From: Tremella fuciformis
Taxonomy: Eukaryota; Basidiomycota; Tremellomycetes; Tremellales; Tremellaceae
Length of the DNA stretch: 64,000 bases
NCBI GenBank assembly: GCA_032768795.1
Contig: CP136492.1
Location: 2,170,001-2,234,000 of the forward strand
Direction: 5' to 3'
Shown here: positions 40,013-51,250 of the stretch, in pieces
How positions within the stretch are numbered: position 1 is the first letter of the stretch
Layout of the letters: each line of letters opens with the position of its first letter
The notes under the pieces: generated by a model
What the model was told of the DNA's origin: nothing
The model's input: only the letters and a program-made list of their open reading frames with translations
Database searches by the model: none
Position numbers and translations under genes: made by a program

Positions 40013-40599
40013 CTACAAGTCGTACTCGTCAGAGTCGGAGTCGTCTCGTTTCCGTTGTATCTGATATCAGCATGATCCGCAGCAGTGAATGAGAAGAGAA
40101 GAGACTCACTGTGATACCCCCTCCTAGCGACTTTGTCCGTGCGCTCGCCGTGGCTGGCTGTGCGGCGGGTTTGGGCTGCTGCATGTCCGTCACCTCCTAG
40201 TAAGCTTGAGGCTCATCCCCTAGGGTGTGTAAGGTTACCTGCTGCAACAACCCCTTCAGAGCATCATCATTAACCTGGCCTCGAATCTGCCCGCTCTGCC
40301 CCGTTCGAATCAAGAGGTCCTCCACTCGACTCGCCAATTCCGGCCGGGTCAACGCGATACGCGATACTACCCGCTTAGCTGTGCCCTCTCAGCTACCGCA
40401 GATGAGACCCACACCGTTCCCTTGCTTCTGGCTCCAGCATGGCAGCGATCATACCGCGCTTCATCTCCTCCGCTTGCCGCTGCTGTGCTTCCCGCTCTTC
40501 TGGCGAAGGGCCCTGTCCCCCTTGTTGTCCGGCACTGGACGGACCGCCTCCTTGTGGTGGCTGAGCGGGGCGCATGCCCGGCGGGAGGGAGAACGACAT
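40013..40599 (-). CDS. PDCD5 / TFAR19-family DNA-binding protein
   Basis: Starts at 40599 (MSFSLPPGMRPAQPPQGGG). The conserved part is EEREAQQRQAEEMKRGMIAAM, then LEPEARERC continuing across introns with IALTRPELASRVEDLLIRTG and VNDDALKGLL, the helical core of PDCD5 (yeast YMR074C, archaeal relatives). The last exons give a Gln/Pro/Ala linker, GGGITIQRKRDDSDSDEYDL and a TAG at 40015-40013. The basic-then-acidic DDSDSD end is typical of the family. PDCD5 proteins bind nucleic acid and the CCT chaperonin. It shares a 261-bp divergent promoter with the 40861 gene and converges with RACK1. Confidence 0.88.
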
Positions 40600-40860
40600 C
40601 GTGTGCAGTGGAGACGCAAGAGAGTTGTATCTACACTTTCTTTGGGTTCGCCATGTATCGGTAGGTCGAGTCACGTGACAGCTTCGGGTGTGTCGGCCAT
40701 GTCCAGCCAGAGGGACCATTCCAGAAGATGACCTATTCAACTCGACTTTTCGCATCTCAACCACCACACCACAGCTCACAGGGCTGTCCTGGGCTCATCT
40801 ATCTCATCAGAACTCCTCAGTAGCTCTTCATCCCCGCCTGACCTCTTCACTCCCTTCGGC
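40600..40860. promoter_or_regulatory. divergent promoter, PDCD5 and Caprin-like gene
   Basis: 261 bp between the minus-strand PDCD5 start and the plus-strand 40861 start. Pyrimidine-rich, no clear TATA box. Inferred bidirectional promoter from geometry only. Confidence 0.5.
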
Positions 40861-43064
40861 ATGGCCCGCAAGAAGGTCGCGGCGGCCAAGCAGCCGGTCC
40901 CCGGCTTCAACCCCGAGAAGGCGCAGGCAGTCGCGGCAGACGCGTTCGTCAAGACCAACGGCAGCGGCTCAGCTACGCCAGAGGCGCTGGCCGTCTCGGC
41001 CGCTGGATCTGGAGCCGATGCGGCGCCGGCTGAGGAGAGGGTCAAGGGGCCCGTGGAGGAGGTCATAGCCAAGCGTGTGCGACAGCTGGGGAAGAGAATA
41101 GTCAGTCCTCTGTCTTCCACTTGTAGCGAGCTCTAGATCTCTTTGCGGGACCTAAGCTGCGGGTGAAGCAGTGGGATTGAGTTGGAGCTTGTCCTGACCG
41201 TTAGCAACGCCTGCACGGGTATGCCCAGCAAGACCCGGCCTCTCTCAACCCGGACCAGATTGCGGCGTTGCAGACACTGCCGACGCTCGAGGCGGTCTTC
41301 AAGGCTCTGGAGGACTTGATCAAGCAGAATGGGCCGGTCAGCGTGGGTGTCTCAAGATTGATATTCAGCGCAATGCTGGAGTGATTTGAGGAGGCTGACG
41401 AGATAGGAGGCGGAGATGCTAGCTCTTGGTCAGCGAAGAGACGCCGTGGCCAAGGCTCAAGAGGCTGCGAAGGAGGCGCACGACGCTGCTTTCTCTGCGC
41501 ACAAGGTGCGTCTCACTTCTTCCAAACCTCCCCCGGTTCAAGCTGTACGACATGCCTTGTAGCTCGCTCACGCAACAGGCAAGCACTGCCGATGCCCTCG
41601 CCAAATTTCTCAAGCTCTACGGCCTCCTTCATCCTGCTCGTCCTTCCGACCACTCCCACATCACCTTTGAGAAGCTTGACCTTCCCGCTCATCTGAAAGA
41701 CGAGGTTCAGGCGACCGATGTCCTGCGCGTGGGGCGGCTGTACGATGATCTTCTTGCCGGTGGGGCAACTGCTCAGGCGGCCTTGGACGGTCTGGTCGCT
41801 GGCGCTTCCGGAAACGAAGAGGGTGTGTCCGCACTATTGGCTTCCGTTTGGAACATGCTCAATTCAAGACGCCCACATTCATTACCTCTTCACCCTACTT
41901 GAGCTACCCGCTGTTGACGTTGTTGAGTCCCAGTCGGTCGCTGTCGAAGAAGAGGCCGGCCAGGATATCGAGATTCCCCCGGTCACCGGCGGCACTGTTG
42001 TCGAGACCACACCAGCCCCTGGAGAGGGGTACTTCCCTCCCTCCGAGCAGGTCTCCGCCTCTTCGAAGCCCACCCTGAACTTCCTGCAGGACGACGAGGT
42101 TGAGATTTCGGCGCCATCGCAGAAGGAAGATAGCTTTGAGATGATCAACAAGTCCGAGATTTCTGTAAGATCCGCTTCGCAAGTGCAATGTGCTGAGGCT
42201 GACCGACAGGCTTCTCCTGCACATTCACGAGAACCGACTGCCGCCGAAAAGATCACCACTTACTCGCCGTTACCACCCACCACTACTCGACCACCCCGCC
42301 CGTCTTTCTCGGCACCCGACCGCCCCGGCTTTGACTGGGCCGCAGACGACGAGGAGGACGACCTGCGAGGCGCTTTCGATTCTCACCCGACGGTCGGACA
42401 GGGAATCGTCGAGGAGGAGGTCGTTCCTGCTTCCGAAGTTACTGGGGAGACGCGAGAGGCTGTAGCTCTCGTCCAGGAGAATGCGCCCGCTCCAGAGGCG
42501 CCCATCGAGGCACCGACAAGCGTGGAGAGCGCCGAAGTTCCTGCCGAGGTCCCCATTCCTACAGTCGATGCGACGATAGGAGACGTGCACGAAAGCCCGA
42601 ATGGCTCAGCTCAGCGTGGTCGAGGAGGACGAGGAGGCCGGGGTGGTCGAGGTCAGCACAGACCTCGTGAGCCGAGTCAGCGCATCGAGGTGGACGACGA
42701 CGGATTCGAGAGAGTCATCAAGCGGGCAAGCGGTCAACAGCAGACGTTTGGACGGGGTCGTGGTGGTCGTGGTGGTCAAGGGGGCTCTGGTGGTCGTGGT
42801 GACTTCCGCGGTCAGTATCTTTCGGGTTTCATGGGATTCAACCTTATATCAGGCCGTGGACGTGGTGGTGCTCGACCTAACGGCGAGGCTCGTCCGAATG
42901 GCGACCGCCCCCCTCGGCGTGACTTCTCGCAGCACGCTCCTCGGCCTACCGTCGACCAAGCACCCAAAGCTCCGAAGGGCAGCATCTACAAGAACCCCTC
43001 GGAGATGGGTCAGACAACCAAGGCTACTCCAGCAGCCGCCGAGGGCGAAGGGTGGACTTCATGA
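40861..43064 (+). CDS. RGG-box RNA-binding protein with Caprin-like helical N-terminus
   Basis: Begins MARKKVAAAKQPVPGFNPEK. Joined exons give a helical region (EEVIAKRVRQLGKRI-QRLHGYAQQDPASLNPDQIAALQTLPTL, AVAKAQEAAKEAHDAAF, LAKFLKLYGLLHP). Its layout resembles the HR1 domain of Caprin. A long acidic, disordered middle follows (FDWAADDEEDDLRG, many Glu/Pro), then a C-terminal RGG zone (GRGGRGGRGGRG, FGRGRGGRGGQGG, GRGRGG) and GEGWTS. The likely role is mRNA binding in ribonucleoprotein granules or translation. Two introns are stop-free multiples of three: 42165-42209 (45 bp) and 42811-42852 (42 bp, which joins FRG to RGRGG). The Caprin assignment rests on architecture, not on a long sequence match. 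Confidence 0.65.
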
Positions 43065-43332
43065 GCGATACCTGGTTCGATGAAAAGCCGAAAGCTCGGC
43101 GTGAGCATAGCATTTCCATCCTGGTCTCATACGTGGCTCGCAAGCACTGCGGCACGTCATCACATGCGCATCATGCATCTTCTGTCCATATGATCGCACG
43201 GCGAGGGGCAGTGTCAGGCGAGTTGGGGGACGAGTGACCATCTTACGAAACTGTGCAGGTCATAGGTACATGGTCATGACAGCGTGCAGGGTGTGTGCAG
43301 CGGGGTATCTAGGTAAGAGAACACGCTACTCG

Positions 43333-44245
43333 CTAGTCGCTATCAGAAGCAACATCGTTCGGATCTATGATATCGTCATCATCTAATCGTCAGCTCTGCA
43401 GGGATTTGTGCGTGCGAGCTGACCTTGCACAACATCCCCTCTATCGGCGATCAGGGCCTCTGCCTCTGCTCTCCTCAGCGCTTGGCGAACATTATCGTCG
43501 TCAGATCCAGGCTCAGCGTGAGGTGGAAGCAGGTCTATCGGCCGTTCGTTATGCCTGTTCTTCGTCCTGCGCATAAGCCCCTCAACTCCCTTCGGGATCA
43601 ACTACAGGACGAACGTCGTGCTTGCTCCTGCGTCAAGTAACGACTCGACTGCCCGTCAGCTCCTGAGGCGAGTGCGTCCAGTTAAGCTGACCCAGGTGTA
43701 ATCGCAGGCCCTCGTGTTCTTCCCATCTCTGCCGCACGGCGATGTGCAGCGGCGTATCGCCATGCAGGCGATTCCGCAAGTCCACATCGCAGCTCTCGTG
43801 CTCGAGCAGCGTCTCGAGGACGTTGGTAGAGGCATTTGTGACCCTTCAAACTCAGCTTGAGATCCTCCCGCACCTCCAATCCGCGCCTTAAGCACGCAGC
43901 TCACGCATAGTGCAGTGCCGTGTTCCCGAGACTGCAGGAATCAGCTCTGACCTCTACATGCTGCCGAGATACGCTGTATGACACTGACCCATCTACGCCG
44001 TTCACATCGTGTAGCTTCTCGATGGCACCTAGGAGGAGCTGCTCGTTGTCAGTCTTGGCAGCGGCCAGCAGCTGTTCCTCTGCTCATCAGCTCTGAGACA
44101 CCTCACGACCGCGACGACGACGGGGCGGGGGCGTGTGCGAGCGCTCGCCGGGAAGGGCGGACGTACTGGCGCTGGCACCGCCATCTTCGTCCTCTTGCGG
44201 CGGAGGCGGCGGCGGTGGGGCCGACCGTCTGGGCGGGACGCTCAT
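43333..44245 (-). CDS. small ankyrin-repeat protein (YGL242C-like)
   Basis: Starts at 44245 (MSVPPRRSAPPPPPPPQEDEDGG). Splicing at least five short introns gives EEQLLAAAKTDNEQLLLGAI, then repeats with the ankyrin hallmarks GLGNTALHYA and LHGDTPLHIAVRQ, followed by VESLLDAGAST and a helix with KNRHNERPIDLLP. The last exon adds a strongly acidic tail, DDDDIIDPNDVASDSD, ending at 43335-43333. Repeat order and the TALHYA/GDTPLH/RPIDLL pattern resemble yeast YGL242C-type single-domain ankyrin proteins. It probably works as a soluble protein-interaction adaptor; no partner can be inferred. Because exons are tiny, naive ORF reading misses this gene. It is divergent from the 44443 dehydrogenase. Confidence 0.75.
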
Positions 44246-44442
44246 GCTGTTCTATCTTTCAGTGTTCAGCAGTAAGACGAAGAGGAGATGAGAGGCAGCA
44301 ATGGGTTGAAAGGAGAGTCGCGTGGCAGCCATCGGCCCGGAAAAACGTCATCGAGGTGTCCGGTGGCCCTTCTCACTGTTCTTGATCTCTAGATCTCTGT
44401 TCTCATTCATTAATTCTCGTTGACAGCTGGTCTAACGGAGAA
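44246..44442. promoter_or_regulatory. divergent promoter, ankyrin gene and dehydrogenase
   Basis: 197 bp between opposite-facing start codons. No clear TATA box; inferred from geometry. Confidence 0.45.
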
Positions 44443-45975
44443 TGTCAGCCCACGCGCACTTTGACGACTCGCATCTGCGTCCGGGGGCCACGCCGGCGAT
44501 AGTCAGGACGGACAGCAGCGATCGTCCCGTCCCGCTTGCAGAGTCGAGGCGCAATTCTTCGGCAGAAGTGGAAGGACCGATACCGTTTTCCAAGTGAGTC
44601 CTCAGATGAGATGTCCGCTCGCTGCTTCTTGAAAAGGTGGCCAGAAAGTGGCAGATAGAGCACGGCTGACACGTAGGCCTGGAACTCCTATACCAGCCCA
44701 TGTGAGCCGGTTTGATCGTGACGTTGCGCCGTCTCATATGGAGGTTATGAAGGAGGCGGTTTCTGACAAGCAGGACCAGCTCGCTTTCGTCGGGCTCGGC
44801 GCTATGGGCAAGCGCATGGCCGTCAACCTCGCTCGATCACTGCACGAGTCCAACGATGTGAGCCGCAACGTACCCATAGATACACCAGCTCACGATCAGC
44901 CGCCCCTCATCGTGTACAATCGAGGCGAGCAAAAGCTGAAGGAGTTCAAGAATTACGCGGCGATGCATGATCTCCCGGACGAGGCGTATGTGGTGGAGAA
45001 GGATCTGCGCAAGATCGGCAAGACGTGCGTGCCCCGCGCCATTGCGAGATAGGGCTTCGAGGAGCATCGCTGACTGGTTTAGCGCCGATATGATCCTCAC
45101 CTCGCTTGGTTCGGACGAGGCTGTCGAGGAGGTGTATGCGGAGCTGTTTGCCGGGCAAGAGTCGCAGGAGGGCAAGGGAGATGGCATCCGGCCAGGTGGC
45201 AGGGGCCGCACCACCATCTTCGTCGACACCTCCACTGCGAGTCTCTCTTATCAAGGTCCTACTGTCAAAGCTGATTCGGGACAGGTCTACCCCTCTACTG
45301 CCGGCAAGATGGAGCGTCTAGCCTCATCCAAGCCCCACCGATCCTTCCTCTCGTGCCCTGTGTTCGGTATCCCTCGTGCGGCCGAATCTGCCGAACTGAT
45401 TCTGGCCATCTCGGGCGACTACTATGCGCGGAAACATGTGGCTCATGCTCTTGTGCCGGCTATCGGAAAGAAGGTGATGGATCTGGGCAGCAATGTCGAA
45501 CGAGCAATGTCGTTCAAGTCAGTACATTCCGTCTATGTTTCCAATCGCTTGCACTGGGCTGACTGGCAGACTCGTCGGCAATGCTATGGAGCTGGGATTC
45601 GTCGAGCTGCTATCAGAATGCTTTACGCTCTCCGACCAGGCCGGCGTCGGTGCAGACAAGCTCGTCGAGCTGATCAAAGACCAACACAGCTCGCCCCAGC
45701 TATTGCGCTACTCGGACCGGATCACCAAGAACCGTTTTGACTCTGAAGGCGGCTTCAACCTCGGAGGAGGTATCACGGACGCGCGGCACATCCGCCAACT
45801 GGCCGAGTCGCACAATGTGCCGATGCCAGTGATGGACGTCGCGCACCAGCACATGCTGTCTGCGCGAGCGCACGGGGGCGAGAAGCTGGACTGGACCGCG
45901 TTGGTTGGTGGAGAGAGGCTGGCCGCGGGCTTGGAACCGTTCGCGGGCCGCAGGAAGCTGGAGAGGCTGGGCTAA
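44443..45975 (+). CDS. beta-hydroxyacid dehydrogenase (3-hydroxyisobutyrate dehydrogenase family)
   Basis: Starts at ATG 44443 (MSAHAHFDDSHLRPG) with a polar extension of about 80 residues before the catalytic domain. NAD(P) binding is shown by LAFVGLGAMGKRMAVNLARS (GxGxMG). The substrate-binding signature is FVDTST followed by YPSTAGKM. The catalytic Lys lies in NVERAMSFKLVGNAMELGF (K-x3-N). The C-terminal helical domain has DQAGVGADKLVELI and GITDARHIRQLAESHNVPMP, closing with RKLERLG. Several introns occur, including a probable 48-bp GC-AG intron at 45237-45284 that splits DTST from YPST and is stop-free. The substrate could be 3-hydroxyisobutyrate or a related 3-hydroxy acid. The long N-terminal extension is not a clear mitochondrial signal. 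Confidence 0.85.
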
Positions 45976-46070
45976 ACACCATGTATGCAGAGCAACGGTA
46001 GTGGCATGTGACAGCGTGTTTTATGCAGATCGGAGAGTGAAAACAGGTGCCACACTCAATTCGCCGCTCC

Positions 46071-46079
46071 TATATAAAG
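46071..46079 (+). promoter_or_regulatory. consensus TATA box upstream of the TBP gene
   Basis: TATATAAAG, about 390 bp upstream of the TBP start codon and about 96 bp after the end of the preceding gene. It is the strongest TATA consensus I see in the window. The gap to the ATG implies a long 5' UTR or leader intron. Confidence 0.5.
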
Positions 46080-46461
46080 GGTTAGGTGGTGTCAAGCCTC
46101 CCCCCCGTCTTCTTCCATTTTCGATCGTTTGTCAACTCGACACCCACCACCCCAGTCGTGCAGTTCTTACATACACGACGAAGGCATAGTGTACGAGCAC
46201 CGATCGCGTGAGCAAAGTCGATACCTTGATTGGTCCCGACTTTTTGGCACCTCTGCACGCCTGTCAACTCCGACTACGCGTAGTTGAGCGAGTCGCCACC
46301 CGACCTCTTCGCGCTCTCACGCCTACTTCTCCCCTTCCATCTCCTCGCTAGCGCCTCCCAGCTCTTCTCCAGCCTAGCGTGTCTGTCTGCGCTTAACGCC
46401 TCGCGCTTTTGCGACCCTTTGTCGGCAACCTCGAGTGACCGAAGCCCGGTTGCGCGACACG

Positions 46462-47458
46462 ATGTCCGGCCTCGCCCTTCCCTCTCAGAAACCCACAGTC
46501 TCCGCCGGCCCATCGAGCAGTACAGAGAGCCCGGTGAAGCCTGCACCAGGGACAGTCAGCATCACAGGGAACGGGACACCAACAGGCGTGCCGCAGATTA
46601 CGGCTGTACAGGGGCTTGTGCCGACTCTTCAGTGGGTATCCCCTCCTACCGCCCACTAGCTCGTCTTGGACGTGGGCCCATAAGATGCTGCTTGGTTCCA
46701 TCTTAGGCGGAGCGGACTCCTGTGCTTTGTTGCGCGGATGGCCCGCTCACCTGCAGAAACATCGTCGCCACTGTGAATCTGGAGTGCCGGCTGGACTTGA
46801 AGACCATTGCGCTACATGCGAGAAATGCGGAGTACAACCCCAAGGTGGGTTACCTCTTCTCGACTCATCCCGCAAGCTCTTGGCAGAGCTGTACGGCCTT
46901 GCTGGTGGGGCCTCGCTGACATTCAGCGATTCGCCGCTGTGGTCATGCGAATACGAGAGCCAAAGACCACCGCTTTGATCTTTGCTTCTGGCAAAATGGT
47001 TGTCACCGGTGCGAAATCCGAAGATGACTCTCGACTCGCATCCCGAAAATACGCCCGTATCATCCAAAAACTTGGCTTTGACGCCAAGTTTGCAGAGTTC
47101 AAGATCCAGAACATTGTGGGGAGTTGCGATGTCAAGTTCCCCATCAGATTGGAGGGTCTGGCATATAGTCACGGTGCTTTCAGCTCGTATGAGCCAGAGG
47201 TGTGTACGGTCGACGACCTGCAGCCTGTTGCTGACCTCAGCTCTTCCCTGGTTTGATCTACCGGATGATGAAGCCGAAAGTCGTCCTCTTGATCTTTGTC
47301 TCCGGCAAGATTGTCTTGACGGGTGCCAAAGTGAGAGAGGAGATCTACATGGCATTCAACCAAATATACGCTGTGCTTGTCGGTGCGTACACGTCAGCGC
47401 GTAATTGATGATTGTCACTGAGCTGTCAGAGTTCCGAAAAGACCAGACAAGAACATGA
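46462..47458 (+). CDS. SPT15: TATA-binding protein
   Basis: ATG at 46462 ([16 protein letters not shown]). A species-specific N-terminus of about 55 residues precedes the saddle core. First repeat: [72 protein letters not shown]. Second repeat: [73 protein letters not shown]. The last exon is tiny and follows a 46-bp intron, with the stop at 47456-47458. TBP recruits all three RNA polymerases. Both repeats are complete and the DNA-contacting surface looks conserved. Its own upstream region carries a strong TATA box. Confidence 0.96.
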
Positions 47459-47895
47459 CACTTCGCTCCATCCAACCCCTTCATGACCTGACGACACTCA
47501 CTTCACCACCCCGGGTTTCCGCTCGTCCCGGCCTTCATCTTCGCATCAGATCGCTTCCCACTCTTATCAATTCAGACCGTTGTCGCTTAGACGTCATTTG
47601 TGCAAAACGGCGCCGTTATGGCGTTTTTTCTTGATCGCCGACTCGTCCCACTGCATCACCCTCTCGCATAACAGAGCTCCCACCGGCTTCTTACCAGCTA
47701 GTCTGTCCTATGTCTGGCCCCCTCGGCGCCTCTCTCTCCTACCTTAGCCTGGTACTTTTCCTCTGAATCGTATGCATGGCCTGTTGTGCGCGATGTCGGA
47801 TGAGACCGACCGACCCGGCGTCGAGATTGCCTTCTTTTCCTTGCTTCTCTCATCTCCTCTCGCCTTCGCACTTCTTCCCTTGTAGTGGACAGCTC
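47459..47895. other. intergenic, promoter of FMO gene
   Basis: About 435 bp, pyrimidine-rich, no supported gene. An upstream in-frame ATG at 47776 exists but adds a Cys/Pro-rich stretch unlike a protein N-terminus. Confidence 0.4.
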
Positions 47896-49936
47896 ATGGC
47901 CATACCCAAGCCAGGAGTATATCTTGTTTCTATCTCTGTATTCGTCCTCCTTACTGCGGTACTGTTCAATTCGACATACGTCCACCCTTTCAAGCTTTTC
48001 CGCTCCTCGCACCGGGCTATGACCTCGAACTCCCAACCTCATGTGTACATCGCCATCATCGGCGCAGGCTCAGCGGGCCTCGCAGCGCTCAAGCAGATCG
48101 TGGACGCCTTCGCACGTCCAAACACGCCCAAACTACACATTGTAGTGTACGAGAGCCATGATGAGGTCGGAGGCGTATGGTGAGTGGCCAACCAGTTGAA
48201 CACTGATCGTTGAGGTGCATGATTTTAGCTGACAGTCAGGCTATGCGACGAGTCTGTCGACAAAGCCAGCGTCCGGGCTGGCAGGCGCGGGGAGAACGGC
48301 GACCAGCTTTGGGTATACCCCAAAGCCGACGACGACCCATCGCCCATGTATCCTGGTCTTTACACCAACTTGCCCAATGTCAGCGGTTCTCGACTTGCCC
48401 TCGAGTGTCCAGCTGATCAGCAGGAACTGATGGCTTTCCGAGACCTAAAGTTCCCGAAAGACATCCCCATGTTCCCCAATAGAGGTACGATGACCCTTAT
48501 CTCGAGATGGAGGGGCTGATGAGAAGCGATCGTCCAGCAGTATTTGGAAGACTACGCTACGACCTTCGACCTGAGACGACACGTCCGATTCAGGACGCGA
48601 GTGGAGAGATTGCAATTGTCAGATGATCAGCCGATCGAGCCCGGCGTGCCACACGCATCTAGCTCGACCACCCGGAGGTGGACGATCGAGAGCAGGTCGC
48701 TGGAAGATGGCAAGAGAGCGGAAGAGTCCTTTGATTATGTTGTCGTGGCCAATGGACACTATGCGGACGGGTGGATCCCGCAAGTCCCAGGACTGGCGTG
48801 AGTCTCCTCATTACCTCCATCGATGAAGCAGAGCTGAGAGGTAGCTCGTTCCCTGGCCGAGTGCTGCATTCCCGATTTTACCGCCAGCCAGACGAGTTCA
48901 AAGGGAAGACCGTCCTGGTGGTCGGGTCGTTCGCCTCGGGGTCCGACCTCTCGCGACAGCTCGCCTCGCTGAACCTCGACACCAATGCTACTGCACTGCC
49001 TACGCCCAGCCCCACTCCTCCTTTAGAGGGAGAGGCAGAAGAGGCGAAGCCCGAGGGCTACACCAAGGTCTACGTCTCGGCGTCTACCCCTAGCCCGCTC
49101 TACGCGTCCGAAGGCGAGCCGTGGAATGCCCATATCACCGCTGTCCCGCTCATATCCTCTTTCTCCCCGCCTTCGGCAGCTTCTCCGAAAGGCTCGATCC
49201 ACTTTGCCGACCGCGACCCCATAGACGATGTGGACGTGGTCATCTATGCGACGGGGTACAACTTTGCCTTGCCCTTCTGCAAGGCAGCCGACAGGCCTTG
49301 GTCAGAACGGCGAGTGCTCGATGGGGAGATCATTGTAGAGGAGCGCACGGATGGCTGGGCGGGAGAGGCAGGTGGCTTGAAGGGGCTGGCGATGAAGGGC
49401 TTGGACGAGCTCATGCTGTTTTTGGACGGCGATAGGACGATCGCATTCCCGGCATTAGGCAAGTCACAGACGATCAGTAGAGGGTATCAGGCTGATTCAG
49501 ACCAGAGTACCAAGTTGTCCCCTTCCCTCTGGCCGAGGCGCAAGCACGCCTGATCGCCCTGCTCTGGGGAAACCTCTTACCCTCCTTCCCTGCGCACCCT
49601 TCACTACCGCCAAACCCCAGCAACCCATACTGGACACCTCCGCCAACGCCAAAAGACACATCCGAAAGCGCTACACCCGATGGCGGCGCGCCAGAAGAAG
49701 TCTCGACTCTTGCCACTGCCACTTCCCAACCGCCCGTGCGCAAGGTAGTCTCTCTGCGCCAAAAACTGGTCTTTGGCGCGCCATACGAATGGACGTACTC
49801 GGACTACCTCATGAGCCTGATGTACGAAGCAGACGGCGAGGCGACGCCAGAGGTCTGGCAGCGGGTGGAGCAGTGGCGGCGGGATCTGAGAGAGCTGCAG
49901 TCGGGCGGACTGCGGAAGCGCGTCTTGGGATACTGA
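47896..49936 (+). CDS. flavin-containing monooxygenase-like protein, membrane anchored
   Basis: I start at 47896 (MAIPKPGVYLVSISV) because it gives a signal-anchor helix, VYLVSISVFVLLTAVLF. Then come IAIIGAGSAGLAALKQ (FAD-binding GxGxxG), HDEVGGVW-LCDES, MYPGLYTNLPNELMAF formed across a 45-bp stop-free intron (48379-48423), and IVQQYLEDYATTFDL. The FMO signature FPGRVLHSRFYR, the NADPH site VVGSFASGSDLSRQL (GxSxSG) and VVIYATGYNFALPF follow. A GC-AG intron (49459-49505) joins FPALE to YQVVPFPLAEAQ. It ends KRVLGY. FMO-like enzymes oxygenate soft nucleophiles such as thiols. The membrane anchor suggests an ER location. Substrate unknown. It converges with Hikeshi, 87 bp apart. Confidence 0.88.
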
Positions 49937-50023
49937 CGTCCTGAGACGAAGGTGTTGTTGATCTATACATACATGTCTGTGTTGCATTGCATATGCTTGT
50001 GATGCAGGGAAGATGGAGAAGGG

Positions 50024-50985
50024 TCAATCTGTGCGGTCTAGGAAGGCGGCGCCGCGGTCGTTTTCTATTTTGCGCAGGAAGTTGGCGTACCACTTTTCGA
50101 ACACGGAGAGCGGTATGGGTGTGTCTCCACTGCGGCTCAGCGGGTCGCGAGCAAAGATACTGGTCAAGCAGGAGGTAGAAGAAGAAGACTCACGTCAATT
50201 TGATCTCGCCGCCAAACGAATGCAAGTAGTTGAACAGCTACTCTCAGCTCTCCTCCTTGAACCAAATCCGCATTGTTGGAAGAGAGGGACTCACATTCCG
50301 CACCACCTTCTCCGCGACCTGCCCCACGTCCACCCGGCCCGCGACTTCTTTCCCTTTGCCTTTATCCTTATTCTCGTCGAGGGTAGCTTGGAGTTGCTCC
50401 AGTTGTGGCAGAGGCGCGATCTCTATGCCGAGTGTCGCGGCTCCAACACCTGGTGGTTGTTGTTGGGTCGGCAGGAGCGGGCGGACGCGGTAGATAGCGG
50501 ACGGCTTGGCGTTTGTCAATCTGCCATCAGCGCTCGCCTCTGCCGACGTCAGACGGCGCAACGGGAGGTTGGAAGTGGAAGGGGACTCACACGCCTAGGG
50601 GGATATACTCTCCGCCTGGCCAGGCAAAGTGTACGGAAGCCCCGTACCCATCTGGAAACGGTACTGCCCTCAGCTTCTCACCTCGCGCCTCCCACCGAGC
50701 ACCTATGGACAACCTGTCGGGAAGGAGAGGACTCACTGCTGCCGAGCAGAAAGACGGTCAGGTGGTTGATCTCGTATGGCTGTTCTAGCGGGAAGAGGAA
50801 GTGCGTCTCGTCACTGCGCGTCAAACCTTCCCTAATTCCACATGTCAAGCATAGTGAGTGGGTCGAAGGGCAGACGTACATCTGTTGGAGGTTGGTCTGG
50901 CTGTCTGCATGTCAGCGTCATAGCCTGCATCGAGCCGTAGGGAAGGAGCTCACACAAGTCGCCCGGCGACGATAGCGCCGAACAT
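50024..50985 (-). CDS. Hikeshi / OPI10 family nuclear import carrier
   Basis: Starts MFGAIVAGRL at 50985. Spliced exons add QTNLQQ, DETHFLFPLEQPYEINHLTV, FLLGS, FPDGYGASVHFAWPGGEYIP, LGVLTNAKPSAIYRV, a less conserved linker, NYLHSFGGEIKL and finally VFEKWYANFLRKIENDRG, with the stop at 50026-50024. The order MFG..VAGR, NHxxVFLLG, FPxGxGxSVxFxWP, LTNxKPSAI and FEKWYxNF is diagnostic for Hikeshi (human) and OPI10 (yeast), about 200 residues. Hikeshi carries Hsp70 into the nucleus during heat stress by binding FG-nucleoporins. Yeast opi10 mutants affect inositol/phospholipid regulation. Five or more short introns are present. Confidence 0.9.
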
Positions 50986-51250
50986 GCTGTCTTCTCTCAC
51001 GAGTCGGTGGCTTGGGCACTGGAGCGACACCGAGACCCGTCGTTGTCTCTATCCTGGAATACAGCGCAACGCCGTCATCGACGCGACCTTCTTTTGTCTT
51101 TCACGTGATCACACCGCTCGTCGAGAAGGAAGACGAACATTCCATGTCTATCGTATGCATTCTATACCCTACCCTACCACTCGCACTACCAACCAGACCA
51201 GACTGCCATCCACCCTCGGGGTATCAAAATGAGACGAAAGTATACCGAAA

